Shown here one piece after another: positions 36,831-47,600 of a DNA stretch of 64,000 bases. Position numbers and translations under genes: made by a program. Each line of letters begins with the position of its first letter. The stretch's first letter is position 1. The DNA comes from Styela clava (taxonomy: Eukaryota > Chordata > Ascidiacea > Stolidobranchia > Styelidae), in NCBI RefSeq assembly GCF_964204865.1, contig NC_135252.1:12297383-12361382 (forward strand). The letters run 5' to 3'. The notes under the pieces were generated by a model, which was not told where the DNA came from, did not search any database, and saw only the letters and a program-made list of their open reading frames with translations.

Positions 36831-39479
36831 TCACTCCTTCTTGACAGCTTCGTCCTCTTTTGCAAGTGCTGAAAGCATTTCCTTCTTTTTGGTCTGAATT
36901 CTCTCTTCCCTTCTTCTTCTGGCCTCCTTGTTCTTTTGGCGACGAGCTTCCGCCTGGTCACTGATTTGAGACAATGCAAAAATTTAGGAATAGTAAACAG
37001 CCGAATCAGGGCTGTGAAAGAAAACTTTCTGTGGACTCTGAATATGGGTTTTAGAAAACCCAGGCTCAGACTCCAGCTCTTGAGAAAATCAAATTTTGAC
37101 AACAAAACTTCCGTATAAGCAAGAGTGTTCTTTAGTAATATACTGTTAATAATGCTTAGTAAACTACATTGTTCTTTGAGTTTCTTCGGTAAATTCTTTT
37201 ATCAAGGTCTGAAACCCCTATTCCACAGCCCTGAACAGAATGTCTAATTCATACTAAAAGTAGCATTATCAAAATCATGCATCTGAAAATAGTAATATTT
37301 TGCATATTCTCCAACAAGGCGCAGCAACTTGAATAAAAAAAAAAAGAATTATATTCATAAAAGTGCACTAAAAATTTTCCACAGTGCAAAATTTATCCGT
37401 TTAACTTCACTGAAAAGTAAACGAAAATATCGGTCAGAGACCGAAGACTTGTCCATCGAAAGTTAGAGGATTCCTCAAAACAGCACTCTTACTCCATAGT
37501 GACACCTTGTGTCTCATCACTAATTAATTAATAACTCGCTAATTATACGACATAATTCGCCCAAAATCAATAGGCTTCTGGTCCGAGATAAGATGAATGC
37601 ACATGCAAAATCTGGAGCAGGTCCAATCTCGCTTTCGTGAGATATCGCGTGCATCTAACAGACAAACAGATACCTACTTACCGATTAAAATCGATAAGTA
37701 ACAATTGATAATAATTATTTTCTTACATGAACATCTTTGTTCTCGACTTCTTGGCCTTTTCTTTGTGAATATGTTCCATAAGGATACGCTTATTCTTGAA
37801 TCCATTACCTTTAGCTTTCAAGTAAAGTTCATGGTACCTATAAAATGAAATTTAGTCGATAAGATTAGTAATAATTTTTCAGCTTCATGGAGTTTGATAT
37901 CGAACGAATTGACGAAGAGGTAGTTCGATTAGATAACAAAAATCATTTGAGGTAAGATTTAGGAATTTTTAAGAAACGAATATGCAGCAAAAAAGGGCTA
38001 ATAGTGTACATTCTACATACATATGCTTGTCGATCTTTTTCGATTCTCTGTATTTTCTCAGAAGACGTCGAAGAACTCTCATTCGCCGAATCCAGATTAC
38101 TTTTTCAGGCATACGTGCATTTGCAGTACCCTTTCTTTTACCTATTTGCAAAAATTAATCAAATAAATAATATTATTTTAATTCAATTTTTTATATAAAA
38201 AACTCCCGAATTCTACTTGACCAAAAATATCTTCACGAGTTAGAAAAGCTTAAATGTGATAATTTCACAAGTTTATATATAGAATCATGTCATTGATTCA
38301 TACCTCGTCCTGTGTGGCGACCTTTTCTACGAGCGATTGTATTCTTTCGCACTCTTGCACGAGAATGAACAGCCACAGGTTTTCGGATAATCAGACCATC
38401 TTTGATCAATTTACGAACATTTTGCCCTGTGAAAATGAAATGTTACACATAGATGTGAATCCGAATCTAATAATTAAAAATATACTTAAATAATATCAAA
38501 ATTCTAGCTTATGTCAGATTTTATTTATTATAAGAAAGGTTTATATTTTAATGTTAACAGATTTATGTTACCAACTAATATAATATTTTAAATAATACTA
38601 TGTGTGAGAAGTCTTTGAAAAACTTTGTCTTGGTGAAAAAGTTAAACTGCTGTATATTTCATCTTCTAAATCAGAATGAGATAAAGAACAAGCTATTAAA
38701 GGCGGAGGTGAAAACTCTTACTTGAATTGGCATTTGAAATCATGGAAGTTTCATTTGGATCCAACCAAACTTTATTCTTCCCGCATTTCATAACAGCAGC
38801 GGCAAGCCGCTTTTGCAGTCGAAGGGTGCTAGAACAAATAAATGAAATATTCAAATTTAAATCATTATGACACAATGCAGATAAATCCAGAGCATTTATC
38901 TTTCTACAGATCAGTGTATCTTCTATAACACTGTACAGTCAGACAGTGGTGAGAAGGAACAGTACACACGCGTAATACAAAATGAGTGTGAATTGACTAG
39001 GCAAAGACAATTCAAGTATACTAGGTTTTTTTTTCCTAGAACAGTTGCTGATATATCAAAAACCAGTCCGCCTTTCACAAAGTTAAGACCTGTGTCTGAG
39101 CACTTATAGGCTAGCTGGTGAGCTAAAACAAACACTCTTCCCAGTAGAGATACAAATGTATAAAATGGCAGCAAACAATGATTTTACAATAACATAATAT
39201 TGAAAACTATCATGCCAATATTCATTCGATGAAACACACCCCAAAGGACTATTCACTTGTTGCATTACATGGTCATGTCTGAGAGTGGAAATGGGCAGAA
39301 AAATATTCTTAATTACAACACTCCTGATGACACTGCAGGAAAAATAACTAATATTCTAACGGCAACGCAGGGCATCTAAATGATATTTGATAATTTTTCA
39401 TTCTTTCTATACAAATTCCAACCCCATTATAATGCAATAAAAAGAGAAAATGTTCAAATATTGTTGAAAATTACCTCAT
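36831..39479 (-). CDS. RPL19: 60S ribosomal protein L19 (eL19)
   Basis: eL19 is a eukaryote/archaea-specific large-subunit protein whose long C-terminal helix reaches the small subunit (bridge eB12). Exons (minus strand): 39479-39475, 38828-38722, 38426-38304, 38141-38021, 37837-37727, 36960-36831; GT-AG, frame closed, 198 aa, close to the human 196. Exon 1 carries only ATGAG, splitting codon 2, which yields [15 protein letters not shown]. Conserved blocks include [76 protein letters not shown] and [20 protein letters not shown]. The tail ([20 protein letters not shown]) is the expected highly charged helix. A pyrimidine run (CCATCCTTTTAGC, minus strand, near 39515) just upstream could be a 5'-TOP start, but this is unproven. 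Confidence 0.97.
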
Positions 39480-41021
39480 GACTGCCGATTTCCCGATGGC
39501 CACGCTAAAAGGATGGGGAGAGCCAGAGATTGGTAAAAGTACGCCAACTGGTGGATATTCTGAATCGGGGAACAACAACACAAAGATCATATGCCAACTG
39601 ACTTTGAAAATCTTGTCCGTAATCATTTTTTTGTGGAGATATGAGAAGGATTCAGAATTTGTTATTAGCGCAAGCGAAAAATCAGGGAGTATTAATTTGT
39701 TTAGTTACCGTCTCAAAGAAGACTACTGCGGTTAGGAACAATGGTTATGGCCGTGCGTTTATTTTTGTTCCTTTCATCACTATTCACATTATAAACGCCA
39801 AGTATGAAAGCATTACTGTATTTAAGTATAAGTTTATTTGGACTCAATCAGCATAATAGGCAATAAAATGATTAATAAACCCAAATAAATGAAAACTGAT
39901 TAGAAAACCAGAAGAGAGCAAACAAAACCTTAGATAAAGTTTAAATCGTACAGAATATGAGGTGGAAGGTTTTACCAAGAAGAAGGTGCTTTTTCCCTCA
40001 CCTAAACTTATCAAATTTATTCATAGACACTCACAAAATTATTTCCAATTGTATGTAATAGAAAACAACAGCTCGTGAAATCTATATTCTCAACTCTGAG
40101 GCACCAACGATTAGTAGCCTACGGTATGTGGATTCCAATATGTCATGACGTGATCAATGATCTCGGATTATTTCTTTTAAATTAAATTAATATATCCATG
40201 CATGTCGAAACTGTGATACATTATGGCTTTAAATTTACGCAGCAATTGTGGTAAATAGTTAATGGGAGTAGGGCAGAAAAAAGGTATAAATTGTGTTTTA
40301 TTATGTGCCAGATGTTTTATATAGAAATGTAAACTTCGTGATGAAAGGCCTCAGTTTTGTCAATTTTTATATATGACAAAAATTTTTATTTACTGTGAAA
40401 AAGCTATTGCAACTAAAAAAGGCAAACTGTTAATCCATAAGAAGAAGTGGAAAACTATCATAAGCTGTGTTTTTAAGTGCAATTGTATTTTGACATTGTG
40501 TCTATATAAATGTGATGTCTTTATTAATAAAAAAAATAATATATCCTGTTATTTACATATAGTAGTTTACATGTTCATTAAGTACATATTAATTAGAGCA
40601 ATGGAATTAGTAAGTATTTATTTTCGTTTGCTATATTTTTTAATGTATGAGCAAACACTCCTCCTATCTCCTATTTGTGTCTCATATTTTATTTTTTCTT
40701 CTTGTATGTAACTCAATCAGACTGCGGCCCTTTGACGATCAACATGATTTTTAGTGGCAAATTGTCAACCATCATTTTTATTTTGAACGGGGGCAAAGGC
40801 GTATTGTTTCTAAAACAACAAAATATCCGCTCTCGGATTGGTGGCGACGGGGAGGCGGGTAAATGTTAGGATGTTTTACTTTCAATTATCCTACTTACCT
40901 CGGGTACTTACTCGATAGCTATGACTGTGAACCAAATTTTACAAAGCAACTCATCGAGTATTAGTTTATTTATTCAATTATATATATGTATTGGGTGGTG
41001 ACTGACTCAGATGGCCTGAAT
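39480..41021. other. AT-rich intergenic region, nothing recognised
   Basis: It contains the RPL19 promoter side (just above 39479) and about 1.5 kb of AT-rich sequence. The longest frame (40373-40711) is compositionally random, with many Ile, Leu, Tyr and Cys residues, and has no splice or homology support. Confidence 0.5.
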
Positions 41022-41368
41022 CAGGGGTCTGCAACATGCGGCCCGCGGGAAAATGCGACTCATAAGGAAATTTGTGCGGCCCGCGGGGAAGTGCTAATTT
41101 TGAATGGTGTGCGGACCGCAAAACGAGTTTTCAATATAGTTTAATCTGGTAGGAGTAATTCCAATCCCCATGCGTTGCAAAGTTTTTATTATCTATGCCT
41201 TTGACGTTACACTGCTCTAACAACTAGCTTGTGCGAAGCGGACAACGCATGTCATAAGATCAATAATCAAAATTTTTCTGCCTTCAACTACTAGCAAGCC
41301 TATGTTGGCCCGCGGTTTCATCTAGTTATTTGTATCTAGCCCCCTTTATAAAAGGTTGCAAGCCCCTG
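41022..41368. mobile_element. hAT MITE with GCGGCCCGCGG-type ends
   Basis: It starts CAGGGGTCTGCAACATGCGG and ends AGGTTGCAAGCCCCTG, inverted termini of the CAGGGGTNNGCAACC type. Flanking 8-mers GCCTGAAT (41014-41021) and ACCTAAAT (41369-41376) agree at 6 of 8 positions, consistent with a worn hAT duplication. Internal GGCCCGCGG blocks are typical of such elements. Confidence 0.7.
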
Positions 41369-41705
41369 ACCTAAATCGTTACCATCCAGTCAGCTACCGA
41401 AAATTTTTGATTCCCTTATTTCATTATTATTTTAAATAGTATGTGTTTGCTGGTTTGACGAAAATTAAATGACGTCAAAGTGTCCTTTTACAAAACTTAA
41501 TTGTGTGACAGCTTGAAGCAGTTAAAGTCCTATACTTTTACTACTGCATGTAATATGTAGGCTATGTTCTTTTGTCTCAATAAATAAAAATCGTATATAT
41601 ATAAATAAAATCTTTAGGAGATTACAGGACAGGTCACACGAACAGATCATGCCAATCCAAGTCACGATCGTTACTGTCCAGAGGCGTAGCCAGCATATTT
41701 TGCGC

Positions 41706-41908
41706 GGTGACCGTACATTTGAACCCACGTACATTTGAACCCATGCGTGTATCCACGGGTTCAATTTATATGCGGGTGCTAAAACCCATGGGTTAGGGTT
41801 AGTATGGGTTTAACTATCCGTGAAACAGAAAAAATTCCATAGGTGCAATAGCATACAGGTGCAATTGTCATGGGTTCAAATGTACGTGGGTTCAAATGTA
41901 ATGGAACC
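41706..41908 (-). mobile_element. Palindromic MITE with 9-bp TSD, copy 2 (nested in hAT)
   Basis: This 203-bp element starts GGTGACCGTACATTTGAACC and ends GGGTTCAAATGTAATGGAACC. It is flanked by a perfect 9-bp duplication ATTTTGCGC (41697-41705 and 41909-41917). The centre contains GGGTTAGGGTTAG. It inserted into the subterminal region of the hAT element, so it is younger than that insertion. Confidence 0.9.
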
Positions 41909-42008
41909 ATTTTGCGCCCGGGGCAAAATATAAAATTGGCGCCCCGACCCCCACGTTTAATCATGTTTTCTATTGCATTTAATTGTATATGTAAAAAAAA
42001 TTATATTT

Positions 42009-42789
42009 CGTCACGCTAATAACCGAATTGCGTAAGTCATTTTTAGCTGTTTTGAGAAAAACGTAAAAATACTTCCTAATGATATTGCTATGCCATTGAG
42101 AGTCTTTAATTTGCCATAGTTCAACTTTTTGATCGTAGCCGGATTTAAGTTAATTTGTATGACGCAGTCATGTGACGTCATAATGGCACACTGTGATTTA
42201 GGCAAAAATGTGTCTATGGCTAGAGGACATACGCAATTTTGCAACTTGTCTATATGTACCAGTCCTGAAAACCAAACAATCCAAAATAGCTAATCTGTTT
42301 CAATTACATTATTTTTTATGTTTAAAAATATATATTTCATCAATATAACACGCTCTGCACATCACCGAAATAAGACTAAAGTTAAATATAAAGAATAAAA
42401 CAGTAATGTACTCTTATATAAAAGTCAACCAAGGTGAATTGGACTCAGACAGTAAATATCACAAGTGCACGCCTTCCTATACAGTAGTATAAATTGAAAA
42501 TTATTAGCGCTAAGCTAGAATCTGAGATGCAAAAACTCGAAAATCCTTCGCCTAGGTTATTTTGCCTTCGTGACGTCACAATAGTCCTGCGTTAACAATG
42601 ATAATTCATTATGACGGAACAATTGAACAAATTTGCGTATCATACAAAATTTCTATTTTTATGGGTTTCGGAATTCTTAAAATAAAATCTGAGTTAACAG
42701 ACAGGTGCGCAGCATTACATAAATACCTATTTTATGAAAAATTCAAAACCGCCCAAAATGACTTACGCAATTCGGGTATTAGCGTGACG
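42009..42789. repeat. Inverted-repeat block, possible nested element
   Basis: CGTCACGCTAATAACCGAAT at 42009 and the inverse of 42757-42789 pair over about 33 bases with one or two mismatches, enclosing about 710 bp of AT-rich non-coding sequence. This looks like a terminal-inverted-repeat element inside the hAT element, but no flanking duplication is clear; it could instead be part of the host element. Confidence 0.6.
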
Positions 42790-42866
42790 ATATGTGAATT
42801 CAAATTTATATGTATTTATATATTTTATTATTTATTCAAAAATATATGTATATGTAAATTCAAATT

Positions 42867-43404
42867 TTAATGGAACATTTTATTTAAAGAAGAGGCAAAG
42901 CTATACAAAATAGAGCATATGTCCCACTCAGTTACTGTCAAAGATGATCTGGTACAAAATCTGTTTTTTTCCAATGTTTCTCTTTCAACACTTAGAAATG
43001 CAAGATCACGGAGACGATCCTGTCCCGTTGATGCACGCGAATACGACAAAATAAGTTTCAATCTGCTGAAAGACCGTTCACAGCTTGCAATTGAAACTGA
43101 TATTGTTAACAAAATTTGTAGAGAAATTCGTAGATTGAATAAAACGTCGTCTCCAAAAGACACAATAAAACCAAGAAGAGCCGAAGGAGTTTCTGGTTGA
43201 TCTACAGTTCTGTTACTGAGCAGCATTCTGCAATCTCCAATTTCGGTGAAAAGTTCGTGGCCATTGATGTCCGTGTGGTAGAGATTTGCAAAATCTGTGC
43301 AATCTCGACGAATTGTCGAAAACGGCATTGAGGTCTTTTAGCACAGTATAATATATTTTATGTAACTCTGCCGCAAAGTACGGTACTTTGACAACAAAAT
43401 ACAA
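42867..43404 (-). pseudogene. hAT transposase C-terminal fragment (dimerisation domain)
   Basis: On the minus strand, 43328-42867 reads through FNLRISLQILLTISVSIAS and CERSFSRLKLI, then GQDRLRDLAFLSVERE. This is the hAT C-terminal dimerisation signature (usually ASxERSFSxLKLI and xxRLxxLAxLSIE) of TTF/ZMYM1-type transposases. Further N-terminal sequence continues in another frame (43404-43213), so at least one frameshift is present. The catalytic core is missing. Confidence 0.88.
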
Positions 43405-43858
43405 TCCACGTATTACTCAAAACATGTATTAACATCATTCAACCAAATTCCGTTTCCATTTGTCTCCAGCACAGAACTAATATCAACTTACATCCGAGTG
43501 CGCAGGCAAGAACTTAACGATACAGAACCACGTAATTAACCCGGTGCATTTTGTTACCTAACGTTACCAAATCAAATTTTGCTTTGTTTTCCGGCCAAAT
43601 TTTTTTGGCCATGTAATTACGATGGAAATCTGACCGTGCTATGTGCGTGATGACGTCGGCAGTCGTAAGTGGTCTGACCAAGTGTGCAATTTGCCATGTA
43701 CTAAGATTAGATGTCTGCCGCCGGTGCGATCTTGCTTGTGACCGTTTTTTACCTTTGTTGTGAAATTTTTGCCAGCCCCATTTTGGCGCCCCTGTACCTT
43801 GGCGCCCGGGGGCATATGTACCCCACTGCCCCCCCTAAGCTACGCCTCTGTTACTGTC

Positions 43859-44621
43859 ACTGTATTTTAGTGTTGACTTCAAACGAACAACAAACTTTTT
43901 CATAGCCTAAATTGCGTTATAAACATATAATAAATTGTGTGGAGCATCATAGTTTGTGATAATAGCAATAAAAAAAGGAAGCAAAGCGTTCCTATTGTTA
44001 ATGATTGAGGATTCCCAAATAAGTATTGTGAGCTTGTCAAAAATGACTTATCATACATGCTCAACTTAAAACCCGTATAAAAAATATTCACAAACAAATT
44101 GTAGCATCACAGCTCTCATATATGCTAAGTGAAGAATCATGAAGCATTGTTACGTGTTGCGAGTCATGCTCGACCACACATTGGCGAACCTATTGTCAAC
44201 CATTTCATATTACAATATGCGGTGATATTCGAGAGTATACGCACAAACGACTCCTCGAAATATTGTTGGAAGCACAATAGCAATCAATTAAAAGAACATG
44301 ACAACCCGTAATAGTTTTGGATACTCAGACCGTAAAGATTTTGTCTAGCTAGCTTTGCCTAATTAAGCAAACAAGGATAGTTCCCCATGCCGAGATTACG
44401 CAAACAGTCAGCAAAACGAGAGCCAACGGTCTCATCAGTAGCATTGACTAGGTTTGCATTGTCAGGAAAGCATGTGAATTTTAGACAGTTGTCTTTTTAT
44501 TAGATAATAAGAATATTTCACCATTATTCAAATAATTAGTTTTTCTATATTTTTCTTCCAACAGGAACTATTTTAAAATTATCCTAAAGATAATTGTTCG
44601 GGACATTCCGAATCCACAGAG
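43859..44621. other. Upstream region of the kinesin gene
   Basis: No coding sequence or repeat was recognised. It should hold the promoter and 5' UTR of the kinesin gene. A pyrimidine-rich acceptor-like stretch (TTTTTCTTCCAACAG, ending 44565) lies 56 bases before the start codon and may be a 5' UTR splice site. Confidence 0.4.
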
Positions 44622-47600
44622 ATGGCTGAAAATGTTAAAGTTGCTGTCCGTGTGCGGCCATTCATATCCTTTGAATAAAATGAGTTTTCTGCCGAGCTAA
44701 CTTGTTTTAGTGATTGCTATTTCTTCTTTACAACATACTTGTGTGCCCTTTGAAATACGCAATCACGTTTCCCTTCAGGACATTTCTATAAAATCAATAT
44801 CCCGTATTCTTTGAACAAAATAATCTTGTCTATCACATTGATGTAAAAGTTGTATTGGTTGATGCTTATAATGTGTAGATGTATCTAAATAAATTGAGAC
44901 GTTGTACAGTGTATCATGGAGAATTCATAGATTACATTCTACCATTTCTGCCTAATTTATGACTGATATTAGACAATTATAAATAGATAAGATTTGTATA
45001 TTATGCGTACCCAAGCCATGGTTGTTTACCAGTTTTATTACAATGACTTTGGCATTCATCTGAAACTGGCCATCACAGGGTTACAGTTTATTTTTGATTT
45101 TCTTTAACGTTATGTTCACAATAAGCGAGAAAAAGACAGAAATGCAACAGTGGTTGTCAAAATGGATGGTATGTTTTCATTTTATTTGGTTTAGTCATCA
45201 TTATGACCTTATTTGATGTATTTTTGCATAATACATCCTTCGTATACGTTATTGTCATATGTTAATTTATTGATAGTGATACATTATATGAACGTGTAAC
45301 ATAACAGATTTTTTCAAAGCATCAGTACCACAGAAAGAAGCTTCCAAGCTATATTATTTCAGAACGGTCATTATTACTCGCGCAATATGACTATCCGCCT
45401 TTCTATACTCGATTGTTATACTTGAATAAATGTAAATAAACGCCAGTGAAGTTTTGTATATTTCAGATAGCATCGTATACTTTAGTAATCAAACAATCAT
45501 TGCAGGTAGCACGACGACGCTAACCAATCCAGACAAGCCAAATGACAAACCCAAGAAATTCACTTTCGATTACAGCTACTGGTCCCATGATGGTTATAAA
45601 GAAAGAGCGGATGGTTATTTGGAAAAAGACAAAGCGTCGAGTAAATACTGCGATCAGGTGATTTACGTTCACAACTTTATTCTGTTAGCTTTGGGTGAAT
45701 CTGTCAATATGATCGACTCAAGTATCTGGGTTTGCACAACGCGACTTGTTATGACAATTAACTAAATTCTCTGTTTTTGAACTTGTAGTGTTAGGAAACG
45801 TTTGTTTCTTCAAACATTTGTGTTTAGTCGTTCAAATAACCGTAATATGTATTTGGATTTAGATAACAAGCATTTGAAAAAATGGCACACCCGCTCCGAT
45901 CCTGACTTCGAATTAACAAAAATTTGACTCCAGCCATAAATGAAATTAAATATTGACTCTAGCATTGGCCATAAAAACTTCCTCTGCGCGAGATTTTTAG
46001 ATTTCAGATGAAAATTTTGACTCTAAATCGTATCTCCAGAACTTCCGACTGTACATCCAGGCGTAAAATAGTAGGACGCAATTTTTGTGCAAACCATTTT
46101 CTGTATGAAAGAATTTTTAACAATAACTCAAATATATATATTTTATATAAGCAAGGGGCAAATCCGAGTTAATCTCAGGGGTTGTAGTTTGTACACAGCT
46201 AGCCGATCAAGATTCACGACAAGCCTGAAACGACGCCTTAAAGTCAATCTTGTATAATGTTCAATATCATTCTTGAAACTTGAGGTTAGAGGCAAATTAT
46301 TAGTCCTAATACTCTGGGTGTCTCATATTAATTGTCAGAATCGCGTTTTCGACGACCTTGGACAAGGAATATTGAACAATGCATGGGAAGGATACAATTC
46401 AACGTTATTTGCTTACGGGCAGACGGGATCAGGAAAATCGTACAGTATCGTGGGCTATGGAATTAACAAAGGTTAGATGATATTCACTACATAATCCTTT
46501 GATCGACTTGAACGTAATTTTTATTTCATCTTTTCCGATTTGATCAGAATTTTTAACAACTTTGGGACTCAAAATCCGTTTTATATACGCAGGTGTTGTT
46601 CCTGTATTGGCGGACCGTTTGTTCACACAAATTGGGGAAAAGTCGAATGGTGCAGACGGACAATTTGAGGTTTGTGAATGTTTTATTTTCGTGTAGCTCA
46701 GCCTTAGTGGACTTGCTATTAAGGATGTTCTCAACATGTCCGAAAACTTCACAACGACCATTCAAAATATAATACTATAATTTTTGAATAAATCAAAATT
46801 TAGTTATACAATCTGTTAACAGCGCAAGACAATAAGTCGGTCACAAACCAATCTGATTTGAAAATGCTATGTAGCTTCCAATGATGAGTGACTTACATAG
46901 ATCCTTTAACGAAGTGCAAAATGCTTAATTTTTGTTATATTTTGTCATTTCATTTTTTAAGGTAACGTTTAGCATGTTGGAAATTTACAGCGAACAAGTT
47001 CGGGATTTGCTAAATCCAAAAACACTCAAATTAAAGGGTGGATTGAAAGTTCGAGAAAATCCAACTCGAGGATTTTACGGTTGAGTATAAATTACTTCAA
47101 TTTAACTTCAGCATATATCTATAATACTTTACCACGTTGAATTGATATACAAGCAAATTCATTAGGATTGTTGCCTTTTATATTTTATGTACCACGACTG
47201 GGTTCTTGCCCACTCTCATAAATTGACACGAATAATTAGATATATATTGGTATTACTTTATTTAAAAAAATATTCTCAATTTAGTTGAAGGTTTGGAAAC
47301 GGTAGCGGTTGCAAGCTATGAGAATATAGAATCAAGAATGTCAGAAGGTACAAAGAATAGAACTGTTGCGGCGACTAACATGAATGCGACCAGCAGGTTA
47401 GATATTACTAAATAATGTTCCCGTAAATATATTTGCATATTTATTCTATTATAAAAATATTATCAATTTACCTGCTATTTTGTTTATGGTTCAATACGCC
47501 ATTCCAAGTGAAAAAATATATATATATAAATGTATTCTTATGTTTATTCATACAGTCGAGCTCACACTATTGTTGGGATTACATTTGTACAGAAGACTAA

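Larger units (their letters stand above)
41679..43850 (-). mobile_element. hAT element (2.17 kb) with transposase remnant and nested insertions
   Basis: Perfect 12-bp inverted termini CAGAGGCGTAGC / GCTACGCCTCTG are flanked by a perfect 8-bp duplication TTACTGTC (41671-41678 and 43851-43858). The minus strand carries a broken transposase C-terminal region (42867-43404). A palindromic MITE has inserted at 41706 and a second inverted-repeat block occupies about 42009-42789. GGCGCCC-rich subterminal sequence occurs on both sides. Confidence 0.92.

Noticed and set aside
40373-40711. 112-codon open frame upstream of the kinesin gene
   Set aside because: Its composition is what AT-rich DNA gives by chance (Ile, Tyr, Cys, Leu, Lys), there are no domain motifs, and no flanking exon or splice site extends it sensibly.
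42919-43200. 93-codon plus-strand frame
   Set aside because: It is the antisense shadow of the hAT transposase C-terminal fragment.
44622-44676. Kinesin first exon ending in an early stop (VRPFISFE then stop)
   Set aside because: The apparent stop lies inside the U12-type intron; using the ATATCCTTT donor removes it and restores the conserved motif, so this is not a pseudogene.
46429-46761. 110-codon minus-strand open frame
   Set aside because: It overlaps kinesin exons 4 and 5 antisense and the intron between them; the plus-strand exons explain the openness.
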